From an uncultured Lachnospiraceae bacterium (lineage in GTDB: Bacteria > Bacillota > Clostridia > Lachnospirales > Lachnospiraceae), in assembly GCA_902788035.1 (NCBI GenBank), contig CADAIL010000005.1, positions 110,291 through 153,222 of the forward strand: 42,932 nucleotides of DNA, given 5' to 3'. Position 1 is the stretch's first letter. Every line of letters starts with the position of its first letter. Below, piece after piece: positions 7,835-16,624 of the stretch. Both the position numbers and the translations under genes were made by a program. Under the pieces are notes generated by a model that saw only the letters and a program-made list of their open reading frames with translations, had not been told where the DNA came from and made no database searches.

Positions 7835-8098
7835 TTATGCCATTGCGTCAACTTTCTTGGACATACGGCCAACTTTCCTGGAGTTTGTATTCTTCTTATA
7901 AACTCCCTTGGATGTAGCGCGGCCCATCTCAGCTTTGAATGCGTTAAGAGCTGATACTGCTGCTGCCTTATCGCCGGCTGCGATTGCTGCTTCGACCTTC
8001 TTGACAGAAGTCTTGACACCAGACTTGATTGACTTGTTGCGAGCCGCCTTCTTTGCGTTTACGAGAACTCTCTTCTTTGCAGATTTGATGTTAGCCAA
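7835..8098 (-). CDS. rpsT: 30S ribosomal protein S20
   Basis: An 87-aa, lysine- and alanine-rich helical protein that binds 16S rRNA in the small subunit. The N terminus (L/M)ANIKSAKKRV is the standard S20 start. An ATG 15 bases upstream is in frame but overlaps the ribosome binding site. The codon before ANIKS is TTG, preceded by GGAGGG with a seven-base gap, so TTG is the true start. A TTG start is also known for rpsT in other bacteria, where weak initiation helps autoregulation. It has its own promoter and two terminators and looks monocistronic. Confidence 0.95.
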   Translation of the reverse strand: MANIKSAKKRVLVNAKKAARNKSIKSGVKTSVKKVEAAIAAGDKAAAVSALNAFKAEMGRATSKGVYKKNTNSRKVGRMSKKVDAMA

Positions 8099-8145
8099 AT
8101 CATTACCCTCCATCTAAACTAAAATGAACAATCTTATTATCTAAA

Positions 8146-8235
8146 TAGGCTGCTCTGCCTTTAGCCTAGAGACACGAATAGCGGCATGGGCGGAACACAC
8201 TTTGTTATTCTATGCGATAGCAGGTGAAATGTCAA
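8146..8235 (-). promoter_or_regulatory. rpsT promoter and leader hairpin
   Basis: TTGACA (minus strand, 8230-8235) and TAGAAT (8207-8212) have a 17-bp spacer, a strong sigma-A promoter. The ~100-nt leader contains a hairpin with arms TAGGCT and AGCCTA at 8146-8168, a possible site of autoregulation by S20. Confidence 0.75.
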
Positions 8236-8291
8236 GCACTATTTTTATGCATTTACAGACTCTTTCCACCCTTTCCACCGCAGATCTTAAG

Positions 8292-8489
8292 CAGTTTATA
8301 CAGGCTGTTCCATACTTCTTAAGCAGGTGCAAACACCATCTTCATCGAAAAACGCATATCCTTTCCTGCGAACTTGTGCAGAGACGTTACCGCCTCTGCA
8401 CGATTTCTCGGTCGGATATGCAATATTTTTCTCACGAAGATGGATGATTTGCACCTGAAACCAACTTCATGAACAGCCTGCCTGAACTG
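8292..8489 (-). repeat. Family I hairpin element, unit D (198 bp)
   Basis: The ends are CAGTTTATACAGGCTG (8292-8307) and CAGCCTGCCTGAACTG (8474-8489). The body is in the opposite orientation to units A-C. The inner stem is GCATATCC against GGATATGC, perfectly paired but different in sequence from the other units, and the central palindrome is replaced by GTGCAGAG against CTCTGCAC. It lies between the nitroreductase gene and the rpsT promoter. The remaining gene-free bases of 8099-8589 hold the rpsT leader and a short tandem duplication. Confidence 0.88.
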
Positions 8490-8586
8490 CACCCCCGTAC
8501 AAGCAGACCATCTATGCTACAGCACTTTTGAACAACCTGACTGCTCTCCACACCTTACATGCAGACCGTCTATGGTGTAGCACTAC
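8471..8586 (-). repeat. Diverged ~58-bp tandem duplication at the end of unit D
   Basis: The segment 8471-8528, which includes the right terminal repeat of unit D, is followed by a diverged copy at 8529-8586. The best match is GCAGACC-TCTATG-T--AGCACT at 8503-8527 and 8561-8585. This resembles the duplicated end motif at 1-99. Confidence 0.7.
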
Positions 8587-8589
8587 TGA

Positions 8590-9102
8590 TCAGATATAGC
8601 TCACCGTCTCAGAAAGAGGCTTACGGCTCATATGATTTGCAAGAGGCCCGGCACCTTCAGCCGCATGACCAAGATCGAGCAGCATCAGGATCTCCTCGTT
8701 TTCCGGCAGCCCGAGGGACGCAGCGAGCGCCTCCGGATCAAAGAAGTTGACCCAGCAGCTGTCAACGCCCGCATTGTACGCAGCGAGTGTAAGGTGAGTC
8801 GCCACGATCGAAGCATCCTCGATACCGGAATCACGCTTCCCGCCCGGGTAAGTGAAAACGTTATTCTTATCAAATGCCACCACCAGTACCGTGGGGGCAC
8901 CGTAGCGGCACGGTGTCACCTGATCTATCTTTGCCAGACCTTCCGCAGACTGAACAACATAAATGTGCTGTTCCTGCAGATTTTTCGCTGTAGGTGCCAT
9001 GCGGCCGGCTTCAAGGATTGCGGCAAGCTGTTCTTCCGTAATCGCGCTTCCGTCGTACTTCTTGCAAGAATATCTGTTTTTTACAACTTCTGTAAATTCC
9101 AT
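8590..9102 (-). CDS. Nitroreductase family protein
   Basis: A 170-aa flavoprotein of the FMN-dependent nitroreductase fold, probably an NAD(P)H oxidoreductase. The N-terminal signature is NRYSCKKYDGSAITEEQL, with the FMN-contact pattern RMAPTAKNLQEQ. The C-terminal part has GVDSCWVNFF and a lineage-typical LLDLGHAAEGAGP. It is short for the family but complete. GAGGAG seven bases before the ATG fixes the start. It lies 53 bp downstream of degV on the same strand, probably co-transcribed. The physiological substrate is unknown. Confidence 0.9.
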   Translation of the reverse strand: MEFTEVVKNRYSCKKYDGSAITEEQLAAILEAGRMAPTAKNLQEQHIYVVQSAEGLAKIDQVTPCRYGAPTVLVVAFDKNNVFTYPGGKRDSGIEDASIVATHLTLAAYNAGVDSCWVNFFDPEALAASLGLPENEEILMLLDLGHAAEGAGPLANHMSRKPLSETVSYI

Positions 9103-9155
9103 AGTATAACTCCTCTCGCTTTATATTACTCAGCCTGTGCAGATCTCCGTCCGGA

Positions 9156-10043
9156 TTAGTTCCTGCGCTCCTGTCCCCAGAAAAACAGAGCGACAGTGCC
9201 GGGGCCGGTATGGCTGCCGATCGTGGTTCCGATATCAAATATCCGGACCTTTCCGTCCAGCTTCGGGAAGGCCGCCTCGACTGCATCCGCTACCGCACGG
9301 GCGTCAGAAAGACAGTCTGACTGGGAGATGAAACATTTGCCTGAATAATCAAGACCGTTCTCCGCCTGTTCTTTCATCTTTTGAACGATGGCATGAATGA
9401 CCTTTTTCTTTCCGCGGTGTTTCTCCCGGGGAATCAGTTTCCCCTGAGCATCGACGTTCAGGAGAGGGCATATATTGAGCACCTGTCCGATCATCCCCGA
9501 TGCCTTCGATACGCGCCCGCCCCGGATGAAAAACGTAAGGTCAGAGGTAAAGAACCAGTGCAGACACTTCAGCTTATTGTCCTCAGCCCAATCACGAACT
9601 TCGTCAATACTCATACCCGAATCCCGGAGATCCGCAAGACGGTCCATGAAAAGACCATAGCCCGATGAAGCGGCAAGAGAATCGACAATATAGATTTTTC
9701 TCTCCGGATATTTCTCCCGCAGATCCTCTGCCGCGATCATAGCGGAATTGAGCGTTCCGGAAATTCCCGAACTCAATGTGAGGTGAAGAATGTCCTTTCC
9801 TTCCCTGAGGAAGCTTTCGAAGTATTCTTCATATTCACCGGCTGCGACCTGCGAGGTCCGGGTCATAGCTCCGTCACGCATCATCTGATAAAACCTTGAA
9901 AACGGGATCGACTGTCCGAGATCATCCGGATACGTTGTCCCGTCAACTTCAAAATGGAAACATATATAATGTATATCCCTGGCCTCCATGAGTTCTGCTG
10001 AAAGATCCGCGGTCGAGCAGCAGCTAAGAATATAATCCGACAT
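9156..10043 (-). CDS. DegV family fatty-acid-binding protein
   Basis: A 295-aa DegV protein. Family members bind a fatty acid between two domains and hand it to the FakA kinase for phospholipid synthesis. The N-terminal DegV start is ILSCCSTADLS, and the lipid-contacting loops include TSQVAAGEYEEYF and TLSSGISGTLNSA. The C-terminal part has RGGRVSKASGMIG and GTTIGSHTGPGTVALFFWG, whose histidine-glycine loop is conserved in the family. No fakA is nearby, as is common for extra DegV paralogues. AGGGAGGA gives a clear start at 10043. An inverted repeat flanks its likely -10 box. Confidence 0.93.
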   Translation of the reverse strand: MSDYILSCCSTADLSAELMEARDIHYICFHFEVDGTTYPDDLGQSIPFSRFYQMMRDGAMTRTSQVAAGEYEEYFESFLREGKDILHLTLSSGISGTLNSAMIAAEDLREKYPERKIYIVDSLAASSGYGLFMDRLADLRDSGMSIDEVRDWAEDNKLKCLHWFFTSDLTFFIRGGRVSKASGMIGQVLNICPLLNVDAQGKLIPREKHRGKKKVIHAIVQKMKEQAENGLDYSGKCFISQSDCLSDARAVADAVEAAFPKLDGKVRIFDIGTTIGSHTGPGTVALFFWGQERRN

Positions 10044-10072
10044 AGATAATTCCTCCCTGGTGTCAAAATGAA

Positions 10073-10121
10073 ATACTCAATTTCCGATTACCATTATAAG
10101 TCACTAACGAAAATTGAGTAT
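10073..10121 (-). promoter_or_regulatory. degV promoter region with inverted repeat
   Basis: ATACTCAATTT (10073-10083) and AAATTGAGTAT (10111-10121) are exact reverse complements 27 bp apart. TATAAT on the minus strand lies between them; the -35 is weak. The layout suggests an operator around the degV promoter, with the regulator unknown. The rest of the 10044-10408 gap shows no convincing gene. It contains a loose CCCG/CGGG hairpin near 10207. Confidence 0.4.
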
Positions 10122-10408
10122 ACTACAATATTTCTCATCTGTATATGGTCTTATTTATTATTCGCCTGTATTTACCGCATTATCCTCCTTATCGCCTGAG
10201 ACTTCCCGTCTGTCGATGCGGGCCATGAGTAATCTGAACTGCTATGATGGTGCTGCCACGTGAACTTCGCACATGAATATTAGCAGTCACTGCGAATCAT
10301 GAATTCCGCGTCAGAGATTAAAATAGTGAGTGTCGGGCTTTTCCTAAGCGACAAAGAATGGTATTCTGTAGGTGCATATACCATATAATAATCACGAAAG
10401 GACTCGCT

Positions 10409-11194
10409 ATGCATCTTTTAATAGTTTTTCTGACCGCTCTTATTATAGCCTCCGTCGGCTTTATCATGTATGTCTACTTCTTCTCCGTAGGTTATGGATT
10501 TTCCATCGCGGGGATCGGCATCGTACTGCTCATCATGCTCAGGGCAAATATTACTCCCGCCACCCTCATCATGTGTCTGCTCTTTATCATCTACGGTGCC
10601 CGGCTGGGCGGATATCTTCTCTACCGCGAGCTAAAGAGCACTGCATATAAAAAGCTCCTGAAGGGAGAGTCTAAGTCCAATGTGCCGGTCGGTGTAAAGA
10701 TCTGTATCTGGCTTGCCTGCGCGCTGCTCTATCTCTGCGAGACCGCGCCCGTCCTCTTCAGAATGGAGGCGGGAGCCGGCGCAGACGCCTTCTCCATCAT
10801 CGGAATTATCCTGATGGCCTCAGGCATCATCATAGAAATGCTTGCGGACGCGCAGAAGAACGCGGCCAAGAAAAGGGATCCGCACATGTTCGTCGATACC
10901 GGACTTTACAGCATCGTGCGCTGCCCCAACTATTTCGGTGAACTGCTCCTCTGGACAGGCGTATTCATCTCCGGTCTCAATATTTACAGTTCAGTTCTCA
11001 TGTGGTTCATCGCGCTCCTTGGCTATATCGGAATCATCTATGTCATGTTCAGCGGAGCCCGCAGACTGGAGCTCCGGCAGGACAGGAATTACGGTCACAA
11101 CCCGAGATATCAGAAATATGTAAAGACTGTGCCGATCATTATCCCCTTCGTACCGATTTACTCGGTGAAGAAACATTCCTGGCTGGTCGCGTAA
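10409..11194 (+). CDS. DUF1295 family integral membrane protein (steroid 5-alpha-reductase/methyltransferase-like)
   Basis: A 261-aa polytopic membrane protein with about six to seven hydrophobic segments. The C-terminal half carries the DUF1295/isoprenylcysteine methyltransferase-type signature: HMFVDTGLYSIVRCPNYFGELLLW, then RRLELRQDRNYGHNPRYQKYVK. Family members act on lipids or steroids, or methylate membrane substrates; the reaction here is unknown. The frame is open from 10358, but AAGGA six bases before ATG 10409, followed at once by a hydrophobic helix, points to this start. It stands alone, with its own terminator. Confidence 0.85.
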   Translation: MHLLIVFLTALIIASVGFIMYVYFFSVGYGFSIAGIGIVLLIMLRANITPATLIMCLLFIIYGARLGGYLLYRELKSTAYKKLLKGESKSNVPVGVKICIWLACALLYLCETAPVLFRMEAGAGADAFSIIGIILMASGIIIEMLADAQKNAAKKRDPHMFVDTGLYSIVRCPNYFGELLLWTGVFISGLNIYSSVLMWFIALLGYIGIIYVMFSGARRLELRQDRNYGHNPRYQKYVKTVPIIIPFVPIYSVKKHSWLVA

Positions 11195-11218
11195 AGCAGA
11201 AATAATTATACCTCTCAA

Positions 11219-11243
11219 AGCCGCGCTTGCAGCGGCTTTTTTT
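11219..11243 (+). terminator. Rho-independent terminator after the DUF1295 gene
   Basis: AGCCGC (11219-11224) pairs with GCGGCT (11232-11237) around a 7-base loop and is followed by a run of T. Confidence 0.85.
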
Positions 11244-11317
11244 ATACCCTTATTTACAGTCAGCACTCCATCCTTTCTTCCGGTTCTCGGTCGTCGCTCA
11301 GTCTTTCAGCCCTTACA

Positions 11318-13513
11318 CTATCCATCCGCATAGGTCCTTACCCGCACAGACTCCCCATCCGTCTGCACGGCAATCTCGCCGCATTCATCTGTCCTGAGAA
11401 TCCGGGTCCCGCTGCCCCGAAGTCTCCTGAGAAGCGCTGCATGAGGATGGCCGTAGCGGTTGTCCGCGCCGCAGGAAATAATACTGATCTCCGGCCAGAC
11501 AATATCGAGGAACTCTTCCGGGGTCGAATACTTTGATCCGTGATGAGCGACTTTCAGCACCTCGAACTGTTTTCCTGCCCGTCTTAAGAGTTCCGTCAGA
11601 TTGTCCTCCCCCCGGCCGACTACATCGCCGGTCAGAAGACAGTCGAACTCTCTATAGCTTACAGCCAGCACTATGCACTGCGCGTTCGGTTCAGCAGGTC
11701 GATCCTCCAAAGCAGGATCCGGTCCGAGAACAGTAATTCCCAGCTCTCCTCTTGCAAATGAATCCCCGGCCGACACCAAAAGCACTCTCGCCCCTGCCCG
11801 CCCTGCCAGATCTGCAATTTCCATGTATGTTCGGTCCCGATCAGCGAGATAGGGCATCACTACCGTGTCAACCCTGAGACTCGTCTGATGGTCAGCTATC
11901 ATTTCCAAAATCTGCCTCATGCCACCTATATGATCCTCATCCATGTGGGTTAGCACCATGTACTCGAGGTGCCGGATGCCCTCACTCCTCAGAAAGGGCA
12001 GAATACGGTAGTTTCCTACATCGGGTACTGACGTTGAGCCTCCATCGACTGCGATATTTGCACCGTCAGCGCCCTCGATTACTATACAGTCTCCCTGCCC
12101 CACGTCAAGGAAGTGAATCTCAAGACCTGTCCGCGGATGAAAGCCGAGCACATATATCATCACAGGTATCAGCATACTGACAGCGCATCTCCTTCTGATT
12201 GTCCCCGCTCTGCCCGAAAGGTACAGGAACAGAACCAAAACTATTATATACAGCGCCGTCTGAAATTTTCCCGGATTGCCCAGAATTACAGACGAAAACG
12301 GAATCACGGCCGTCGCATTCAAAAGCATGAGGAGACCTCTTGTGAGCAGTATAGCGGGATAGGCAAATGCGCCGCCGAGCAGAAGCCCAAAAAGGACAAA
12401 CCCGAGAAGAAGAGGCAGGCACGGTATGACAATCAAATTGATGAATGTCCCGAAAAGTGGTATTTCATAAAAACAATGCAGCACGACCGGAAGGGTCACC
12501 AGCATGAGTATGAAACCTGACATGAGCTTTCCTCTCCCCTGCGCAAGATGAATTCCCAGAACAGCGAGAAAGCTTAGTTGAAACCCGGAATACAGCAGGT
12601 ACATGGGATTCTCTAAAAGGAGCAGAATCATAGCCACAGACATGGCAGTAGGCAGATCATAGGTCCTCTTCATAAGTCTTGCCCCAAGAACAAGGCCATA
12701 CATGATGACCGCGCGGTTCGTGGAGACAGAAAGACCTGTTATCCCGGCATAAAAGATAAGCAGACACATGCTTATGAGTACGCATGCGGTATCACCTATT
12801 CCGGCGAGCCTCCATTTGCCCTTACGCCTCACAGGGAAGCGGAGCCTTCGAAGAATACGGTATAATCCTTCAGCGAGAAGGGTCACATGGAGGCCGCTGA
12901 TCACCAGCATATGTGAGACGCCTCCGATTCTGAACATGGCTTTGGTCCTGTCATCGAGCATTGATTTATCACCGATCAACATCGAAGAAATAATACCTCT
13001 CACATCCTCCGGAAAAACATGCCGGACACGCTCCTTAAGTTTTTCACGAATCCCGGCAAGCATTTCCAGAGGATACTTGAAATCAGCGTCCGTCACCGCA
13101 ATCAGAGGATCCGACATTGTGTACCTCACACCCATGATCCGGTAGTACAGTTCCCGGTCGAACTCACCGGGATTCGTTGGAGGTTTGATTCGTTTGAGTT
13201 TCCCCCGAAAACATAAAGACGACCCCACAGCATACCGCTTTGGAGTCGTCAAATATACTTTCACATTATGGATTTTATAGTTTCTCTCACTGCCGTAAAG
13301 AACTGCGTTGCCGATTAAAATATAGGAAAAATCTTCCTGTATCTCCGACTGCCTGACATCACCGGTAAGGGTCACCGACATAGTCTTTTCGGCATAAGAG
13401 TCCGCTGCGTCCGTGTGCGGAAGCTCCGCCGTGAGCGGCAGCCCGCAGGCAGCTATGATCATCAAAATGCCGACGGCCAGCAGACACAGGACTGACAGTG
13501 GTCGTCCTTTCAC
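11318..13513 (-). CDS. comEC: ComEC/Rec2 family DNA uptake channel protein
   Basis: A 731-aa membrane protein that moves single-stranded DNA across the cytoplasmic membrane during transformation. Order of parts: an N-terminal signal-like helix and OB-like DUF4131 region (1-170), the Competence domain with many membrane helices (about 180-460, with SMLIGDKSML and VISGLHVTLL), then a C-terminal metallo-beta-lactamase domain (LDVGQGDCIVIEG, THMDEDHIGG, KVAHHGSKYS). The metal-binding histidines are intact, so it is the full three-part form. It starts at GTG, with AGGAGG five bases before. It is the last gene of the comEA operon, 24 bp after the GerMN lipoprotein. The operon is complete enough to suggest competence machinery, but no pilus genes are here. 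Confidence 0.95.
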   Translation of the reverse strand: MKGRPLSVLCLLAVGILMIIAACGLPLTAELPHTDAADSYAEKTMSVTLTGDVRQSEIQEDFSYILIGNAVLYGSERNYKIHNVKVYLTTPKRYAVGSSLCFRGKLKRIKPPTNPGEFDRELYYRIMGVRYTMSDPLIAVTDADFKYPLEMLAGIREKLKERVRHVFPEDVRGIISSMLIGDKSMLDDRTKAMFRIGGVSHMLVISGLHVTLLAEGLYRILRRLRFPVRRKGKWRLAGIGDTACVLISMCLLIFYAGITGLSVSTNRAVIMYGLVLGARLMKRTYDLPTAMSVAMILLLLENPMYLLYSGFQLSFLAVLGIHLAQGRGKLMSGFILMLVTLPVVLHCFYEIPLFGTFINLIVIPCLPLLLGFVLFGLLLGGAFAYPAILLTRGLLMLLNATAVIPFSSVILGNPGKFQTALYIIVLVLFLYLSGRAGTIRRRCAVSMLIPVMIYVLGFHPRTGLEIHFLDVGQGDCIVIEGADGANIAVDGGSTSVPDVGNYRILPFLRSEGIRHLEYMVLTHMDEDHIGGMRQILEMIADHQTSLRVDTVVMPYLADRDRTYMEIADLAGRAGARVLLVSAGDSFARGELGITVLGPDPALEDRPAEPNAQCIVLAVSYREFDCLLTGDVVGRGEDNLTELLRRAGKQFEVLKVAHHGSKYSTPEEFLDIVWPEISIISCGADNRYGHPHAALLRRLRGSGTRILRTDECGEIAVQTDGESVRVRTYADG

Positions 13514-13537
13514 AAAAGCCTCCTGTACCCGTCTTCC

Positions 13538-14488
13538 TTATCCTTTTTCCTCCACCTGCTCAACGACCAGTGAAGGATCCGCCGTGAACGGCTGATTCAG
13601 TCTGATACCATTGCCAAAATCAACATCGGTCTCGCCTGCGATGGAAATCTGGACCGCATTTACATTACAGTCCTCAATCAGTGAGTTGACGATTGCATAG
13701 ATCGTGACCCGTTCATCGACAGCAAGCACCTTGGAACGAAACGCCTCATCCAGATTCACATAACACACACCATCGGAGGAAACCACAGAGATTATGTGCG
13801 TGTTGACCGGAATTACCGCATAGTTTCCACGGCTCTTCGGTCCCGCGATCAGCCGTTCCACAACAGCCCACTCAAGCGGCATGCTGGCACTATAATAAAT
13901 CGACCGGGATTCTTTTCTGAGTCCCTTTCCATTCTCTGTCGCAAAATAAAGATTGATTGATGCGTGCTGATAGTTATTGATCTGGCGGCCGGTATCCTCG
14001 ATGAATGTGTCCGCAGTCATGACACCGATCTCATCTCCTTTGGAATTTTTGATTGGTTTGCCTTTGACAGTAAAGACGACACCGTTCACTTCCTTGATCT
14101 GCATCAGCATCCGGACGATTCCTGCCCGTGCAAGGACCTCGCGCGTTCTCGTCAGTGAGCTGTAATTCTCGTTAAAGTCGACAGTTACGAGCCCATCTTT
14201 AAATGTGTAGCCAAGGGCTTCTGTCTCTTTGGGCAGAAGCGCTGTATGTTTCTCACTCACGGGTCCGGCAAGGACCGCGTCGAGCACAAGGGAGATTGCT
14301 TCCTCACCCGCAAGGCCCTGCATATCCAGCTTTTCGGACTCAAGGGAATCACCGTCCTCGTCAATAAAATATGCATATGTGCTCTTGCCCGATTCCTGGC
14401 TGCTGCCACAGGCGCCAAAGGGCAGTACGATACATACAAGTAATGCCAGCGATATGAACTTTTCAGCAAATGCTTTTAGAGATTTCAT
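13538..14488 (-). CDS. GerMN-domain lipoprotein
   Basis: A 316-aa exported lipoprotein. The signal peptide ends in a lipobox (LPFGACG), so the mature protein should be anchored by Cys27 on the outer face of the membrane. Two GerMN domains follow (about 60-165 and 175-300), each with the VDFNENY- or VNLDEAF-type strand. GerMN domains occur in the spore germination protein GerM and in actinobacterial LpqB. It lies 17 bp after the histidine kinase and 24 bp before comEC in the same operon. The context suggests an accessory protein of the two-component system, like LpqB for MtrB. That role is inferred. Confidence 0.87.
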   Translation of the reverse strand: MKSLKAFAEKFISLALLVCIVLPFGACGSSQESGKSTYAYFIDEDGDSLESEKLDMQGLAGEEAISLVLDAVLAGPVSEKHTALLPKETEALGYTFKDGLVTVDFNENYSSLTRTREVLARAGIVRMLMQIKEVNGVVFTVKGKPIKNSKGDEIGVMTADTFIEDTGRQINNYQHASINLYFATENGKGLRKESRSIYYSASMPLEWAVVERLIAGPKSRGNYAVIPVNTHIISVVSSDGVCYVNLDEAFRSKVLAVDERVTIYAIVNSLIEDCNVNAVQISIAGETDVDFGNGIRLNQPFTADPSLVVEQVEEKG

Positions 14489-14505
14489 CTGATTTCCTTC
14501 AGCTT

Positions 14506-15879
14506 TTAGGTCTGTCTTACCAGCGGTATTCTGACCTGGAATGTTGAACCCTCACCGGGTCTGCTGTTCACCTTGATTACTCCGCGGAGGAGCACGATCA
14601 CGCTCTTGGTAATCGCGAGGCCAAGTCCTGTACCCTCGATTTCCGTAGAATGAGATTTATCTCCCCTGTAAAATCTCTCATAAATATGCTCCTGCTCCTC
14701 CTCGGGAATTCCCACACCGGAGTCGGAGATCACCACATAGAAATACTTGCGGTCGGCGTCGAGGTTGACCCTCACCCATCCGTTGTCAACATTGTACTTT
14801 ACCGCATTCTCTATGAGATTGCTGAGAGCGAGTTCCAGCTTGCTGGCATCGACCTCTGCAACGACAGGAACAACCTTCTCAAATGTGAGGGTAATACTTC
14901 TTTTATCCGCGATAGGCTTCAGTCTCTTTAGTATAGCTTCTATGATCCATGCAACATCGGTCCTCTCAATATTGAGCACAGCCGCCTTCTTATCGAGACG
15001 TACCATAGTGAGAAGATCCTGGATCATAAGGTTCATTCTGTCAATTTCCTGGGTAATATCCTGCATGAACTCTTTATACAGCTCAACAGGCACATTGTCC
15101 TGTCCGTTCAGCGAATCCGCAAGGACCTTCATGGATGTAAGCGGCGTCTTCAGCTCATGAGAGACATTGGAGACAAAATCCTGACGCGAACTGTCCATTG
15201 CACGGACACGGGACAGCATCTGGTTGAACGCTGTTGTGATCTGCATAGTTTCGGTGTAATCCGGAACAGATATTGCCTCATCCTGATATCCGTCAGTGAC
15301 GTCTTCAATGGCATGAGTAACTCTCATGAACGGCCGGACGAGGATGCCTGCAAGAATGTAGCCGAGAATGAGCATGACAAATGAGGCGATCACCGTGACG
15401 GTCAGACCTCTGTTTTCAAGAAGTCTGGCATTCTGCGCGATTTCGTTAGTGGAGACAGAAATGAGCATGACCCCTTTGACCTGACCTTTGACCTCGATCG
15501 GGAAGGTCATGATAATATAGTCATTGCGGTCATCATACTGCGATGTACCCTTGCCGCTCTCAAGGCAGCTGATTACTTCCTTGGATACGGACGTCTTTCC
15601 TATATCAATGTCATAGGTGTCTGTGACGACCTTAAAATCTTCGTCGATAATGGCTATGCGTCCGTTATAGACATTTGAAAGAAGCGCGAGCTCGCTGTTG
15701 ACTACCTTGGAATCTAAGTTGTTCAGATAGTCCTCCGAGTCTAAATTTGCGCGCAAAATGTCGCACTGGTTCTTTACACTCGACTCGCGTAAAGAAACAG
15801 CGCGATTTTTATAACTTCTGCTTACGACATTGGTCGCGATTATACACGGTACTATACCGATCAGGATCAGAATGACCAT
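14506..15879 (-). CDS. Sensor histidine kinase
   Basis: A membrane histidine kinase of the PhoR/WalK type. From the ATG: membrane helix 1 (2-19), an extracytoplasmic sensor of ~135 residues, helix 2 (about 158-182), HAMP, HisKA with phospho-accepting His241 (NVSHELKTPLTSM), and the ATPase domain with N box NLIENAVKY, G1 DSGVGIPEE and G2 GTGLGLAIT. All catalytic motifs are intact. The frame is open further upstream to 15946, and its translation (VRSLRFRF) looks like the normal basic N terminus. However, there is no ATG, GTG or TTG there, and ATG 15879 lacks a ribosome binding site. The true start may be a rare codon upstream. It pairs with the response regulator directly before it. Confidence 0.92.
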   Translation of the reverse strand: MVILILIGIVPCIIATNVVSRSYKNRAVSLRESSVKNQCDILRANLDSEDYLNNLDSKVVNSELALLSNVYNGRIAIIDEDFKVVTDTYDIDIGKTSVSKEVISCLESGKGTSQYDDRNDYIIMTFPIEVKGQVKGVMLISVSTNEIAQNARLLENRGLTVTVIASFVMLILGYILAGILVRPFMRVTHAIEDVTDGYQDEAISVPDYTETMQITTAFNQMLSRVRAMDSSRQDFVSNVSHELKTPLTSMKVLADSLNGQDNVPVELYKEFMQDITQEIDRMNLMIQDLLTMVRLDKKAAVLNIERTDVAWIIEAILKRLKPIADKRSITLTFEKVVPVVAEVDASKLELALSNLIENAVKYNVDNGWVRVNLDADRKYFYVVISDSGVGIPEEEQEHIYERFYRGDKSHSTEIEGTGLGLAITKSVIVLLRGVIKVNSRPGEGSTFQVRIPLVRQT

Positions 15880-15925
15880 GAACCGGAACCGAAGGCTCCG
15901 TACAAATATCCCTCTCGGCTGTTTT

Positions 15926-16615
15926 TCAGCTCTGGAAATAATAACCTACACCCCACTTAGTATGAACATATTTCGGATCTGACGGGTTCTCCTCGATCTT
16001 CTCTCGCAGACGGCGGATATGGACATCAACCGTGCGGACATCACCCGGGTATTCATATCCCCAGACAATGTTCAGAAGATTTTCGCGGCTGTAGACCTTA
16101 TTCGGATTGAATACGAGCAGCTCGAGGACATCAAATTCCTTAGCTGTAAGATAAATCTCCTTACCGTTCACATAGACGCGGCGGCTGTCACAGTCCATCC
16201 TGAGACCGGCGATCTCGACAGTTTTTGTCTGCGCCTTTTCGTCCGCCGGTCTCTTGGACCTGCGAAGAATGGCCTTGATCCTTGCCTTCACTTCAAGAAT
16301 ATTGAACGGTTTTGTTATATAGTCATCAGCGCCGTACTCAAGGCCGAGGATCTTATCCATATCCTCCCCCTTGGCAGTGAGCATAATAATCGGGACCGAT
16401 GAGAACTCTCTGATCTGCTGACAGACCTCAAGGCCTGAGAGCTTAGGAAGCATGAGGTCAAGCAATATGATGTCAAACTCCGTCTGCTTGGCGTACTGTA
16501 CCGCCTCCTCGCCGTCATACGCGCATGTGACTTCATATCCATCCTGCTCCAGTGAAAAACGTATGCCCTTAACAATCAATTTTTCGTCATCTACGACCAA
16601 TACTCTTCGTGCCAT
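15926..16615 (-). CDS. OmpR/PhoB-family response regulator
   Basis: A 229-aa response regulator with a receiver domain (1-120; acid pocket VDDEK, phospho-acceptor Asp53 in LLDLMLPK, and conserved Lys in YITKPFN) and a winged-helix DNA-binding domain (about 130-228, ending RRLREKIEENPSDPKYVHTKWGVGYYF). The DNA-binding end closely resembles WalR/PhoP-type regulators. AGGAG six bases before the ATG sets the start. It is nine bases downstream of comEA and its stop codon lies within the open frame upstream of the kinase, so the two are co-translated. Its targets are unknown; regulation of its own operon is plausible. Confidence 0.95.
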   Translation of the reverse strand: MARRVLVVDDEKLIVKGIRFSLEQDGYEVTCAYDGEEAVQYAKQTEFDIILLDLMLPKLSGLEVCQQIREFSSVPIIMLTAKGEDMDKILGLEYGADDYITKPFNILEVKARIKAILRRSKRPADEKAQTKTVEIAGLRMDCDSRRVYVNGKEIYLTAKEFDVLELLVFNPNKVYSRENLLNIVWGYEYPGDVRTVDVHIRRLREKIEENPSDPKYVHTKWGVGYYFQS

Positions 16616-16624
16616 CTATAACTC

